From a virus, in IMG/VR virus record IMGVR_UViG_3300039098_000035, positions 1 through 64,000 of that record: a DNA stretch of 64,000 nt. One strand, written 5' to 3'. The stretch's first letter is position 1. Every line of letters begins with the position of its first letter. The position numbers and the translations under genes were made by a program. Shown piece by piece: positions 14,210 through 23,852 of this stretch. The notes under the pieces were generated by a model. The model saw only the letters and a list, made by a program, of their open reading frames with translations. It did no database searches and was not told the DNA's origin.

Positions 14210-15115
14210 ATGACACAAGCAGAAATACTTACAAGAATGCGCGATGATTTAAATAACGGTATCATGAAAGTAGTAGCATCCGATGGCTATAGATACTACA
14301 CTGATGTATTAACAGAAGAAATGAATATCCCTTTAACAACTACTGCAGAAACAGCGAAGCTATACAAAAAATTAGTTATCGATGCAGCTATTGCAGTGAA
14401 TACTCCATCAGCACAAACAGGAAATCCTTTCCTTAGACTGCCTCGTGTATCTATGTATATAGGACAGCCTGATACAGGTAAAACATACAAAGCTATTAAG
14501 GTAGCTGAATCATGTGGTCTTGATCCATTAATTAAAATGTGTAGAGACTCATTAAACTTAGAGACTTTGCTTGAGGACTTCACATTAAAAGATGGTAAGC
14601 CTATCTTTGAAGAATCATTAGCACTTAAAATGTTATCCGGTACTGACAATGGAGTCATCATTCTTGATGAGTTCAATACATTACTAACAGGTGTAATGAA
14701 AACATTACAACCTATCTTTGATGACACATCAACAACGTTTGAATACAGAGGTAAAGTATATAATAAGAATCTTAACTGTAAATTCATAGTAACATTGAAC
14801 GATAAAGATAAAGGTATCAGTGTAGTACCTGATGCCATACTATCACGTTCAAAATTAGAATGGTTCGAACCTGTACCTGTACCTATCTTAGCACAGTGGA
14901 CAAAGGTTCCACTTAAATGGATACAAACTATATACAATGTCTATAAAATAGCAGGCTTACTAGGTGTATTCGGTACTCGTCAGATAAAGATGTTAAGACA
15001 ACTACCTGATGTTGCCTCTATTAAGAACCACCTATATGGTTTATGCATGATGAAGAACATCGATGCTAAAATCATAGATCAATTACAGACAACTAATATG
15101 TTGAATCAATTATGA
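14210..15115 (+). CDS. MoxR-like AAA+ ATPase
   Basis: A 301-residue AAA+ protein: Walker A G85QPDTGKT92, Walker B VIILDEFN (D153, E154), sensor-1 region CKFIVTLNDKDKG and an arginine-bearing segment PDAILSRSKLEWFEP. The order and size match MoxR-type ATPases, which remodel partners carrying VWA domains. The matching VWA protein is two genes downstream, and both flank a RadC-like gene, so the three form one module. N4-like and other phages carry a comparable ATPase/VWA pair of unsettled role. The ATG follows TTAAGGAGAATAAACT. Confidence 0.9.
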   Translation: MTQAEILTRMRDDLNNGIMKVVASDGYRYYTDVLTEEMNIPLTTTAETAKLYKKLVIDAAIAVNTPSAQTGNPFLRLPRVSMYIGQPDTGKTYKAIKVAESCGLDPLIKMCRDSLNLETLLEDFTLKDGKPIFEESLALKMLSGTDNGVIILDEFNTLLTGVMKTLQPIFDDTSTTFEYRGKVYNKNLNCKFIVTLNDKDKGISVVPDAILSRSKLEWFEPVPVPILAQWTKVPLKWIQTIYNVYKIAGLLGVFGTRQIKMLRQLPDVASIKNHLYGLCMMKNIDAKIIDQLQTTNMLNQL

Positions 15116-15534
15116 TAGACTTAGTTACAGTTAAATTAGTACGAGAAAAAAGTATACCTTATCAATGTAACTCTCCTGAAAAAACATATGAACTACTACA
15201 AAAATTAATAGGAGACAAACCTCAAGAACATTTTATAACTTTATGTATAGATGCTAAAGGTGTTGTAAATAATGCAAGTATTATACATATAGGTGCCATT
15301 AATAAAAGTGTAATAAGTCCAAGAGCTATCTTTCGTACGGCTATATTAAGTAACGCAGTAGCAATTATTATAGGACATAATCATCCTAGTGGTAACCCAA
15401 CACCTAGTCCAGAAGATAAACTTACAACAAAAGAATTAATAAAAGCAGGAACAATTTTAGATATTAAAATTCTTGATCATATTATTATAGGTAATAATAT
15501 ATACTATTCATTTAGAGAGAGAGGTCAAATGTAA
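15112..15534 (+). CDS. radC: RadC-like JAB/MPN domain protein
   Basis: A 140-residue protein that is essentially the RadC domain alone. It has the metal-binding JAB motif H89-N-H91-PSGNPTPSPED102, a Glu early in the domain (QEHFITL, E39) and the typical endings LDHIIIG and YYSF. The N-terminal helix-hairpin-helix of chromosomal RadC is absent. JAB domains are zinc isopeptidases in other proteins, while RadC activity is unresolved. Its position between a MoxR ATPase and a protease/VWA protein suggests a peptide-bond or adduct-cleaving role, perhaps anti-defence. It overlaps the ATPase stop by ATGA. Confidence 0.92.
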   Translation: MIDLVTVKLVREKSIPYQCNSPEKTYELLQKLIGDKPQEHFITLCIDAKGVVNNASIIHIGAINKSVISPRAIFRTAILSNAVAIIIGHNHPSGNPTPSPEDKLTTKELIKAGTILDIKILDHIIIGNNIYYSFRERGQM

Positions 15535-15535
15535 C

Positions 15536-17134
15536 ATGGCTAATGCAGCAGGAAAATTAAATATACCTGACCCTAAACCTAAACAACATAAGGACCCTAG
15601 TAAAGCAGCATTCATTAGCATCCTAGAATTTATTACCAATACATTCTATCGTACTAATGAGAACGAAGAGATCACAGTACAGATGGGTAAAACAGGTGTA
15701 AATTATTATGATACAAAACGTATCATGTTAGATGAAAGTATCATTGATGCTTATGGTAAGCTCAACATACCTAGATTCATAGTATATTATCATGAACTAG
15801 GACACCACTTATATTCTCAAGGTTCTTTTGAACTGCTTAAGAAGTGGTCCAAGCTTAATAAAGGTGGACCTATTGAATATCATAAGAGGTACCATCATCT
15901 AACTAATTGGATCGAAGATTATTATATTGAGAAAAAATTACTTAGTGAACATACATACTTAACAGATGTACTTAACTGTCTTAAGTTAGTACCCCCTGAG
16001 TATGATATCAATGCATTAGAATATGCATTCAATTTTTATTATATACATCAAGCACCAACACCAGCGTTACATTACGCAGACCAAGTAACTTTTATTTCTT
16101 ATCTTAAAAACTTAGATAAATTACGTTCACGTAATAATACTAAGTTCGGACGAGGAATTCTTTCAACGTTAAGTGTAAAGAGATCTACTGAAACAACATT
16201 CGTTGTACTCTTAATAGAGTTCTATGAATGGTGTGTCCTTAAAAAAATACTACCTAAAGATAATCCTATGCCGCCTCTATCTAATCCTAACAATCATATA
16301 CAACCGAAAGGTAAGAATGGCACAGGTAAAGGTAAAGGTAAAGATAAAGGTACATCATCCCCTCATTCAGGTCAAGTGGGAAAGAATGTTACATACGTAG
16401 AACAGTTTCATGTTGGTAAAGCTACTACTCTATTTAAAGATGAAGTAGCAGGAGAAAACAAGATGATACATAAAGAACTATTAGATATGTCGCAACGTTT
16501 ACAGGCTGACACATCCACATTAGATGGCTTGTTTAGTACTAAACATAAAGACAGTGCTATCATCCAACCAAAAATTATATTACCTAACTTCTTCAATCCT
16601 AAAAGATTAATAGATCAAGTACTCTTTAGACAAAAGCAACATACCTATATGAATGCTGCAATCTTTAGAGATATAAGTGGTAGTACTAGTGGAGATATTC
16701 ATACACTAATGGAACATGTAACAGCACGCTTACATGCAGAGATACCTGTAGATATAACGTACTACTTGTACTCATCAGGTAAAATAAGTGTTGTTGAAGT
16801 ACCTTATATACCCTGGCTTAAGAGACGCGATAAGCCTACGTTATATATTAATAATCCTTTAGTGCAACAGCTTACTGGAGGAACTAACAGTGATGCAATC
16901 GCTGATGTAATAACACAACAACTATCAGATAAATGGTTAAACATAATCATAACTGATGGTGATCTTAATAGTCTTATGAATAGAGATAACATTCATGAAC
17001 TGTTAAAGAATGTATTCGTAGTAGCTGTTGATGCTACTGTCGAACCTGGTCTATTAGGTGTACCTGTTAATAGTATAGTTGATATAGAAAATATAACTCC
17101 TGTATTATCTACGATAAACTTAGACAGAACATAA
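15536..17134 (+). CDS. metallopeptidase-VWA fusion (DUF2201-like)
   Basis: A 532-residue two-domain protein. The N-terminal part holds H86-E-L-G-H90 in YYHELGHHLYS and a later acidic pair in NWIEDYYIEKK (E128) that may complete a zinc site. A Lys/Gly linker (about 260-280) follows. The C-terminal part is a VWA fold with the MIDAS motif D379-I-S-G-S383, TGGTNSD and ITDGD (D474). This resembles the paired DUF2201 metallopeptidase and VWA-like domains, partners of MoxR ATPases. The protein probably binds a target through the metal-dependent VWA site while the ATPase drives conformational change. Whether the protease site is active is unknown. Confidence 0.88.
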   Translation: MANAAGKLNIPDPKPKQHKDPSKAAFISILEFITNTFYRTNENEEITVQMGKTGVNYYDTKRIMLDESIIDAYGKLNIPRFIVYYHELGHHLYSQGSFELLKKWSKLNKGGPIEYHKRYHHLTNWIEDYYIEKKLLSEHTYLTDVLNCLKLVPPEYDINALEYAFNFYYIHQAPTPALHYADQVTFISYLKNLDKLRSRNNTKFGRGILSTLSVKRSTETTFVVLLIEFYEWCVLKKILPKDNPMPPLSNPNNHIQPKGKNGTGKGKGKDKGTSSPHSGQVGKNVTYVEQFHVGKATTLFKDEVAGENKMIHKELLDMSQRLQADTSTLDGLFSTKHKDSAIIQPKIILPNFFNPKRLIDQVLFRQKQHTYMNAAIFRDISGSTSGDIHTLMEHVTARLHAEIPVDITYYLYSSGKISVVEVPYIPWLKRRDKPTLYINNPLVQQLTGGTNSDAIADVITQQLSDKWLNIIITDGDLNSLMNRDNIHELLKNVFVVAVDATVEPGLLGVPVNSIVDIENITPVLSTINLDRT

Positions 17135-17153
17135 GAAATGAGGTATAATATTT

Positions 17154-17438
17154 ATGAAATATGTACTCGTAAAATCTAGACATAAGCACACACAATTAAA
17201 TGGAACTGTACCCATATTTAAACAGGTAACTAACCATCAAATTTTTGATTTTGATTACCATAAAAAAATTATACATAATGTTTTAGAGCAGCATACAGGA
17301 GAACTCTTACTGTATGTAACAGGGTTAACACCTTTACTTATTTCAGTGATTAACTACTGCAGGTTATTTAAAATACCTGTAGTTTTATTCCACTTTAATA
17401 GTTCAACTCAACGTTATATACCACAGAGTATCATATGA
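17154..17438 (+). CDS. hypothetical protein, 94 aa
   Basis: The ATG lies after GAGGTATAATATTT. The C-terminal half alternates strand, helix and strand (ELLLYVTGLTPLLISVINY; KIPVVLFHFN), like a fragment of a Rossmann-type fold. It overlaps the primase gene by ATGA. Not recognised. Confidence 0.78.
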   Translation: MKYVLVKSRHKHTQLNGTVPIFKQVTNHQIFDFDYHKKIIHNVLEQHTGELLLYVTGLTPLLISVINYCRLFKIPVVLFHFNSSTQRYIPQSII

Positions 17439-18382
17439 TAATCTATCAATTAGTATTTGGTATAGATTCAGGCCAAGTTAACTGTGTGTTTCACCCTGAT
17501 ACCAGGGCATCAGCAGGTATCAGTAACATAGGACAATTTAACTGCTTCACATGTGGAGCTAAGGCACACAGTCCTGTAAGTTTTGCGTCTCGATACTTTG
17601 GTATCGGATCAGAGCGTGCCAAAAGAATTAGTAATTCATTGGACCGTATACAAAAATATAAATATAAACAAAACCCTATTGAACCTGACCAACGTGCATA
17701 CCTACAAGCCTGTGGTATAAGCGATACTGTAATAGATAAATTCTTTTTCAGTTCGTCAGTACACAAACTAATATTTAATCATACTTGGAATGGTATGTCT
17801 ATAGGTTATACATGGTTCAATGATCCTATCTTAAAAAGCCACAACGCAGGTGCGCCAAAGTATAAGTACGACAGGAATAATATAGGAGGTATGGTTACAC
17901 CCTATGATTCAGCTGAACGATACAATACTTTAGTTGTGTGTGAAGGTGAGAAGGATATGTTAACAGCGCTATCAATGGGAGTTGTTAATGCAGTAGCAAA
18001 AGTAGGTGGAGCAAAATCCTACATTATGGGTGGGCGTAACTTTGAAAACAAAAACATTATCATAGCTTATGACTGTGATAAGTATGGTAGATTAGGAGCA
18101 GAGCAAGATGCTACGCTATTAACAAACCGCTTCAACTGTAAAGTAAAAGTAATAAACTTAGGCTTACAAGATAAGGAAGACTTGAATGATTACTTCATCA
18201 AGTATGGGCACACGGTCCAAGAATTTAATACCCTTATTAAAGCAACACCTATATTTGTACCAGTACCAGTGGTACCTCATGAAAAACTTCTAACGTATGT
18301 TAATGGTCTATCTGCGGATGACATAGACACACTAGAAAATATACTAAAAGAAAAGAAGGAGAAAGACAATGTCAAAAATTAG
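17435..18382 (+). CDS. DNA primase, zinc ribbon plus Toprim
   Basis: A 315-residue primase. A compact zinc ribbon uses C17, H20, C37 and C40 (CVFH ... CFTC). The Toprim domain shows LVVCEGEKDM (E170) and IIAYDCDKYGR (D213, D215), the catalytic acid pair of DnaG-like and T7-like primases. No helicase motifs follow, so unwinding depends on separate proteins (the SF3 helicase at 4054 or the SF2 helicase at 19124). It should make primers for the polymerase three genes downstream. The C-terminal tail is coiled and charged and overlaps the next gene. Confidence 0.93.
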   Translation: MIIYQLVFGIDSGQVNCVFHPDTRASAGISNIGQFNCFTCGAKAHSPVSFASRYFGIGSERAKRISNSLDRIQKYKYKQNPIEPDQRAYLQACGISDTVIDKFFFSSSVHKLIFNHTWNGMSIGYTWFNDPILKSHNAGAPKYKYDRNNIGGMVTPYDSAERYNTLVVCEGEKDMLTALSMGVVNAVAKVGGAKSYIMGGRNFENKNIIIAYDCDKYGRLGAEQDATLLTNRFNCKVKVINLGLQDKEDLNDYFIKYGHTVQEFNTLIKATPIFVPVPVVPHEKLLTYVNGLSADDIDTLENILKEKKEKDNVKN

Positions 18383-18824
18383 TTTACAAGACATCTTAGT
18401 AGAAGATGCAAAGAATGCTAAGTCATCAGACTTCATTCAAGATACATTAGCACCAGGTAAATACCAGATACAAGTCTTAGAATTTGTAGAGGAAGATACG
18501 TATCAATATATTTCAACAATAGTTAATAAGAAAAAGTATAACTTCTTCTATAACTATTATCTAAAAGATTCAACAGATCTTAATGCGGATACTATTAATT
18601 TTATTAAAGCGTTAGCTACTGTTGCAGTAACCGCTAAGACTACTCTATTAGAGATTGCTAATTCAGCTATCGGTTCTACCTATGAAGTTGAAATTTATAA
18701 CTACGTATCTAAGAGTGGTAAAAATAAAGGAAAGACTATGCATAACATTAATTACAGAGCATTACCTATACGTACAACAACTCAAGTTAATATTGATGTA
18801 GTGGAGGACGACCTACCTTTCTAA
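18369..18824 (+). CDS. SSB-tailed putative ssDNA-binding protein
   Basis: A 151-residue protein with beta-rich central strands (GKYQIQVLEFVEEDTYQYIS; GSTYEVEIYNYV). It ends VVEDDLPF, the acidic-hydrophobic tip typical of bacterial SSBs (consensus DDDIPF) that binds replication proteins. The fold looks like an OB-type or DUF669-like barrel, though I cannot be sure. Its place between primase and helicase supports a replication scaffold role. It may supply the recruiting tail that the OB-fold SSB at 13398 lacks. Confidence 0.78.
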   Translation: MSKISLQDILVEDAKNAKSSDFIQDTLAPGKYQIQVLEFVEEDTYQYISTIVNKKKYNFFYNYYLKDSTDLNADTINFIKALATVAVTAKTTLLEIANSAIGSTYEVEIYNYVSKSGKNKGKTMHNINYRALPIRTTTQVNIDVVEDDLPF

Positions 18825-18835
18825 AAATATAAACC

Positions 18836-18859
18836 TTGGGGTGTATAGGTTAACCCCAA
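18836..18859 (+). terminator. weak terminator-like hairpin
   Basis: TTGGGGT and ACCCCAA pair (7 bp, 10-base loop), followed by ATAATTTTAA and then a ribosome site. The poor T-tract suggests partial termination or attenuation between the SSB-tailed gene and the helicase genes. Confidence 0.45.
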
Positions 18860-18878
18860 ATAATTTTAAGGAGGTATC

Positions 18879-19127
18879 ATGGATTACGGTGACGAAATTA
18901 AATTAGAAATGAAAATAAATAATACAGTATACGCATATGAATATGAACAAGCAGTGCAAGAAAATAAATGGATAGATGTTGATGGACGTCATCTTGATAT
19001 ATCTGGAATGGGAATGCAGCACATAGCTAATTGTATTAAGCTGTGTAGAACCAAACCAAATTGGCGTCCAGACATGTTAAGACTACTATTAATAGAATAT
19101 AATAAAAGGAGGATACCAAACAAATGA
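18879..19127 (+). CDS. hypothetical protein, 82 aa
   Basis: An 82-residue protein with an acidic N-terminus (MDYGDEIKLEMKINNTVYAY) and a helical, basic C-terminus (KPNWRPDMLRLLLIEYNKRR). AAGGAGGTATC precedes the ATG. It overlaps the helicase start by ATGA and may be a helicase accessory, judged from position only. Confidence 0.8.
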   Translation: MDYGDEIKLEMKINNTVYAYEYEQAVQENKWIDVDGRHLDISGMGMQHIANCIKLCRTKPNWRPDMLRLLLIEYNKRRIPNK

Positions 19128-20449
19128 AACACGGTTATCTATTATACACAGGGTATGGTAAGACTAAGTTAGTACTAGATAAAATTTTAGCTGTACCCCA
19201 CAAACCAAGAACATTATTAATATCTACAAAAAATGTTGTTGAGTCTTCTTGGATTGAACAGATTAATGAATGGTATCCAGGACAAATCAGTTATGATTAT
19301 ATAACAGGGTCTATCAAAGAAAAAGATAGACTGAATATTATCAACAAACTTACTGATATCCTAGCGATGAATACATCTATGTTAAATTGGTACATATCAC
19401 ATACGTGTACCATTAAACGTAAAGCAAAACTTAAGAATGGAGAGATTAAAATATACTATAATGATCACGAAATCTTAAGTCGTTTTGATTTACTCATTAT
19501 AGATGAATCAAGCCTGTTTAAAAATTCACAATCAGAACGGTTTAAACTAATTAAGAAGTGGGCACATAAGATAAAGCATGTCATCATCCTTAGTGCTACA
19601 CCTACACCTAAAAACATAGAAGATCTATGGGCACAGATATATCTATTAGATGGTGGCCAACGATTAGGTAAAAATATTACAGCATTTAGAAATAAATGGG
19701 GCATACCTGTACCATTACCTAATGGGCATAACAAGTATCAATACTCACAAGAAGCTATTGATGAGATACTTAATCTAGTACGTGATATCACTACCAGTAT
19801 ACCTAAACCTGATAAGCCTTTGTTCCCTGAACCTATACTAACTAAAGGTATGATTACACCTGATGCTAGTACAGCTGCATTGCTTAAAGAATTCAAGCGT
19901 GATTATATTACACGATTAGATTCTACTAAAATGTTAGTAGCGTTCAGTGTTAATCAACTCATAACTAAAGTAAATCAAATAGCAAGTGGTGATGTGTATT
20001 ATAAGAAGAATGTATTCCCACTTAACGATCTTAAAATGAAAGTATTAAAGAAACGTTTATCATTACAAACAACACCGGTAATGATTATGTATACATATAA
20101 GTTTGACAAAGTTAAACTATTAGAACTACCAGGTGCAAGGTTACTATCCAAGCCACAAGACTTTAAAGATTGGAACAACAACCTAATACCTATAGGTATA
20201 CTGTCACCCTTTAGTGCAGCACATGGACTTAACTTACAACACAGTGACTGTCGTGAAATGATATGGTTCTCTCCTATATGGGACACAGAGAAATGGATAC
20301 AGACAAACGCACGTGTGTGTAGACGTGGTCAAAAATATATTATAAATATTCTTGTATTAATTATGCGAGGTAGCTATGATGACTACGCATTTAATCTATG
20401 TATAGATAAATTTAAAATACAGTATAATAATTTAGAATTTCTAAGATAG
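19124..20449 (+). CDS. SF2 helicase, SNF2/DEAD-like
   Basis: A 441-residue helicase. Motif I is at the very N-terminus (T9GYGKT14), so the usual Q-motif region is missing. Motif II is DESS (D127, E128) in LLIIDESSLF, motif III is S157AT, and motif VI is Q393TNARVCRRGQ403 with its arginine fingers. The SATPTP and RRGQ signatures point to the SNF2/RapA-like branch common in phages. It could remodel replication forks or strip proteins from DNA. It lies directly ahead of the DNA polymerase. Confidence 0.92.
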   Translation: MKHGYLLYTGYGKTKLVLDKILAVPHKPRTLLISTKNVVESSWIEQINEWYPGQISYDYITGSIKEKDRLNIINKLTDILAMNTSMLNWYISHTCTIKRKAKLKNGEIKIYYNDHEILSRFDLLIIDESSLFKNSQSERFKLIKKWAHKIKHVIILSATPTPKNIEDLWAQIYLLDGGQRLGKNITAFRNKWGIPVPLPNGHNKYQYSQEAIDEILNLVRDITTSIPKPDKPLFPEPILTKGMITPDASTAALLKEFKRDYITRLDSTKMLVAFSVNQLITKVNQIASGDVYYKKNVFPLNDLKMKVLKKRLSLQTTPVMIMYTYKFDKVKLLELPGARLLSKPQDFKDWNNNLIPIGILSPFSAAHGLNLQHSDCREMIWFSPIWDTEKWIQTNARVCRRGQKYIINILVLIMRGSYDDYAFNLCIDKFKIQYNNLEFLR

Positions 20450-20459
20450 GAGATAGACG

Positions 20460-22487
20460 ATGCTTAAGTATTTAATATTTGATACAGAAACAACAGGCTT
20501 ACATATAATATCTGATCGTCCATTCCTATTTCAGTATGGATTGGTTGATGAAAATTTAAACTTAGTATTAACAAAAGTGTTCCGCCCTAATAATGTTGCT
20601 GACTTAGCAACATTTATAACATATTTAGATTCAGTTGAAGTGTTAGTAGGAGCTAATATTAAATTCGATGTTAATCAAACTATTAACATAGGTGTACCTG
20701 CAAATGTCTTTAAAGATAAACATTACATAGACACTGCTGTCCTTGCACGTTTAGTAATATCTCATGATACACAAAAGGACAAGACTTTTTCAGTAGCCTT
20801 AAAGAAATTAGCTCAGCGATACCTTAACATAGACGCCGCTGATGAAGAGCGTAAGCTTAAAGCAGAGCTTAGTAAGTTAACGATGGCACACAAAGCATTA
20901 ATGAAAGAGCACTATATAAACCAAGGTGTATGGGACACTACATTGAAAGCCCGTGAGCAAACACAAATCATCAATGAGGTATATAATAAATGGAATAAAG
21001 TATTCCATAAATACCCACGATTGAAACAACCTCGTAAGACTTTCCTTGCACATAACCGTACACCTAATTATTCTGATGTGGCTAACATTGAGACTTATGG
21101 TAGAAAAGATATAACATTAACACATGGTTTACTTAAATTATTTTATCCTGATGTAATTAGGTTACAACAAATTCCTGCGTTTATAAGAACAAGTGCAGCT
21201 ACATATCCTTTAATAGATATGGAACGTGCTGGTTTAACAGTAGATGTACAACGTCTCTTACAAGACAGAGCTATGATAGTTAAAGAACAAGCAGTAACAC
21301 ATATCATAGATCCTCGTACTAACACAAGGTTAAACATTGGTCAACACGCTAAACTTAGAGCACTCTATGAGTATGAATCAGGTATGCTTCTTACAAGTGC
21401 TGATAAAGAAACGCGTGCACGCATAGAAGCTAAGTCACCTGCAGCTAAAGCAGCTAATTATTTAGCTAAGATGGATAAGTATTTATCTACATATATTACA
21501 GGGATTCTTAATAAACTAACTAAGGTAGGAACAGAGTATAATGTATACACTCAATACAATCTAGCCGGTACGATAACGGGTAGACTATCATCAGACTTCC
21601 AACAATTTCCAAGAGACCCATTGGTATTAAAAAACGGGTATGAAGTTAACATACGCTCATGGTTTATAGTTCCTAAAAAATATAAGTATATGTTTTACTT
21701 TGACTATAGTCAGATGGAACTACGGCTTCAATGTGAATGGACTAACATAGTAAACGGACAGCCTGATGAAAATATGGCACGTGCTTTTTATCCTTATCAT
21801 TGTTATCGTATGGATAAAGGACAGTTAATACCTTATAAAGGAGGTGTTAAGTGGGAGCAATATACATGGTATCTTAATGAATGTGTTAATACATTGTGGA
21901 AACCTGTAGATTTACATGCCCTTACTACGAAAAATGCTTTTCCTGGTATAGATGAAACGCATCCTGATTGGAAACATTACAGAGGGTTGGGTAAACGTAC
22001 TAACTTTGCAGTAAACTATGGAGCATCAGCACCTAGAATAGCTCAAGCATTGCATGTAGATTTACCTACAGCTAGAGCTTTAGTTAAAGGATATAGAGAT
22101 GCATTTCAAGGTGTAGTTAAATTTGGTAAGTGGTTACAAAACAGATGCTATGTTACTACTAGTATACCTAACTTATTATTTAGACGTTACTACTCACGTA
22201 ACAAACATCTTATGCAGAACTGGTTAGTTCAAGGTAGTGGAGCAGACATACTGTTAGAAAAAATTAAAGAAGTGTGGGACTACATACAAGACAAACCTCA
22301 TTGGAAATTATTCTTATCCGTCCATGATGAGTTAGGTTTATATTGTAAAGACATACCTCAAGCACAGCTTAAGAAAGAAGTAGAAGAACTTAAACAAGTT
22401 ATGATGTATCGTCTATCAGCTGTAGATATTACAGTAGACGTAGAGTATACAACAACTAAATGGTCTGAGAAAAAGGAGTGGAAATAA
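20460..22487 (+). CDS. family A DNA polymerase with 3'-5' exonuclease
   Basis: A 675-residue replicative polymerase. The exonuclease domain begins at once: D8-T-E10 in IFDTETTGL, then VGANIKFDV. The polymerase domain has motif A FDYSQMELRL (D415), motif B GKRTNFAVNYG (K512, Y520) and motif C VHDE (H622, D623, E624). All catalytic residues are present. The phenylalanine of motif B (F516) is common in wild-type family A enzymes. An additional insertion lies near 450-500. The ATG follows TAGGAGATAGACG. It replicates the phage genome with the primase and helicases of the same operon. Confidence 0.97.
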   Translation: MLKYLIFDTETTGLHIISDRPFLFQYGLVDENLNLVLTKVFRPNNVADLATFITYLDSVEVLVGANIKFDVNQTINIGVPANVFKDKHYIDTAVLARLVISHDTQKDKTFSVALKKLAQRYLNIDAADEERKLKAELSKLTMAHKALMKEHYINQGVWDTTLKAREQTQIINEVYNKWNKVFHKYPRLKQPRKTFLAHNRTPNYSDVANIETYGRKDITLTHGLLKLFYPDVIRLQQIPAFIRTSAATYPLIDMERAGLTVDVQRLLQDRAMIVKEQAVTHIIDPRTNTRLNIGQHAKLRALYEYESGMLLTSADKETRARIEAKSPAAKAANYLAKMDKYLSTYITGILNKLTKVGTEYNVYTQYNLAGTITGRLSSDFQQFPRDPLVLKNGYEVNIRSWFIVPKKYKYMFYFDYSQMELRLQCEWTNIVNGQPDENMARAFYPYHCYRMDKGQLIPYKGGVKWEQYTWYLNECVNTLWKPVDLHALTTKNAFPGIDETHPDWKHYRGLGKRTNFAVNYGASAPRIAQALHVDLPTARALVKGYRDAFQGVVKFGKWLQNRCYVTTSIPNLLFRRYYSRNKHLMQNWLVQGSGADILLEKIKEVWDYIQDKPHWKLFLSVHDELGLYCKDIPQAQLKKEVEELKQVMMYRLSAVDITVDVEYTTTKWSEKKEWK

Positions 22488-22903
22488 TGTATATAAAAGA
22501 TCTTACTAAAGATACAAAGTTATTAAAGAAACAAGGTGATGGATTCTTAGTTGATGTATTAATTAAGGACGGTATAAAAACTATACGTACTACTACTGAT
22601 CCTTTTCTTGCTAAACAATATACTGTAAAAGAAATGTTTGAAGAAGTATATCATAACATGAGTGCTAATGACATTAAAGATGTTCGTACTGCACATGCTA
22701 AAGGTAATGATAGTTATCGTACTGTACTTGCTTATCGTTGTGATAACTACTATGCCCTTAAAACGTCAAATATAAGTTATGGGTATAATAAAGATATGGA
22801 AGCAGAGAAAAAATTATTAATAGAATTAGATTTATCTTATATGATTGAACAAGAAGAGACTGTAATAGAATCTATTGATATCTTAGGAGGCGGCGATGAG
22901 TAA
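22487..22903 (+). CDS. hypothetical protein, 138 aa
   Basis: The ATG shares a base with the polymerase stop (TAATG) and has AAGGAG upstream; an in-frame GTG nine bases earlier is rejected. The protein is acidic with an N-terminal beta part (FLVDVLIKDGIKTIRTT) and ends IDILGGGDE. Placed between polymerase and nuclease, it may assist replication. Not recognised. Confidence 0.82.
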   Translation: MYIKDLTKDTKLLKKQGDGFLVDVLIKDGIKTIRTTTDPFLAKQYTVKEMFEEVYHNMSANDIKDVRTAHAKGNDSYRTVLAYRCDNYYALKTSNISYGYNKDMEAEKKLLIELDLSYMIEQEETVIESIDILGGGDE

Positions 22904-23852
22904 AATAATATTTAATGTAGCGCGTCATGAGTACCAGGTTAATGGTGTAATATATATGAGTACAACACAGCTTATGAAAAAGTATGGGTTGTCTGTAGAC
23001 TATGGTACGATACCTGCAGCTGTATTAGCTAAGGCAGCGAAGAAAGGTAATGCAATACACAAAGCATTAGAAGAACATATCAAAGGAGATAAAACTATGA
23101 TTGGTTTATTCGATGAGGTTAAACTCTTTGATAGCTTTATTAAAGCTCGTGGTGTAGACTCTACATGTTTAGTGCCTGAAGAAATAATAGCAGATAATAC
23201 TTATCAAGTAGCAGGTACTGTAGATTTACAATACATAGATGGACAAGATGATGTACTTGCAGATTTTAAAACTACTTCCTCATTGCATATGGATGCAGTA
23301 GCGTGGCAGTTAAGCATATACAACTATATTAAATGTAAAGGAGATCTACTTGCATATTATTTTAAAAAATTAAAAGTCTTTCATTTTAATGGTGTACGTA
23401 TGTATGTTAAAGATGTATACACCGTAGACTATGATGCAGTGGTAGCGTTATTAGAAACACATAAGCGTAGAGATAAAACCTATACTTATATTAAACCTAA
23501 TAAAGTAATCTTACCTACAGAAGAGGTATACCTTAATCAAATTATGACAGAGATAAAGTTACATGAGGATGCTGTAATTAAACTTAAAGCAGAATCACTT
23601 ATAATTTTAGAAAAAGTTAAAAAGAATTTTATTAAACAAAAAGATTATGCATTTACTAACGGTGTAATAAACATTAAGTATACTGGTGCAATACATAGAC
23701 GTAGTCTTAATCAAAGCAAAGCTAAGAAATTCATTACAGATAATGGGGGCATATTAGAAACATTTATGAACGAAACAATTAGTGCAGATAAAGCAACAGC
23801 TAAGCTGTGTAAACAAACAAGTCAAGATGGTGATCAAGATGCTATGCCCTGA
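22896..23852 (+). CDS. PD-(D/E)XK exonuclease, RecB/Cas4-like
   Basis: A 318-residue nuclease. Its motifs, in order, are GNAIHKALEEHI (H55), E95-E96, GTVDLQY (D110), LADFKT (D123, K125) and WQLSIYNY (QxxxY, 138-142). This is the RecB-family PD-(D/E)XK layout found in lambda-exonuclease-like and Cas4-like enzymes. With the Sak4-like ATPase downstream it could form a phage recombination pair that resects ends for strand annealing. The C-terminal third is Lys-rich and may bind DNA. Confidence 0.92.
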   Translation: MSKIIFNVARHEYQVNGVIYMSTTQLMKKYGLSVDYGTIPAAVLAKAAKKGNAIHKALEEHIKGDKTMIGLFDEVKLFDSFIKARGVDSTCLVPEEIIADNTYQVAGTVDLQYIDGQDDVLADFKTTSSLHMDAVAWQLSIYNYIKCKGDLLAYYFKKLKVFHFNGVRMYVKDVYTVDYDAVVALLETHKRRDKTYTYIKPNKVILPTEEVYLNQIMTEIKLHEDAVIKLKAESLIILEKVKKNFIKQKDYAFTNGVINIKYTGAIHRRSLNQSKAKKFITDNGGILETFMNETISADKATAKLCKQTSQDGDQDAMP

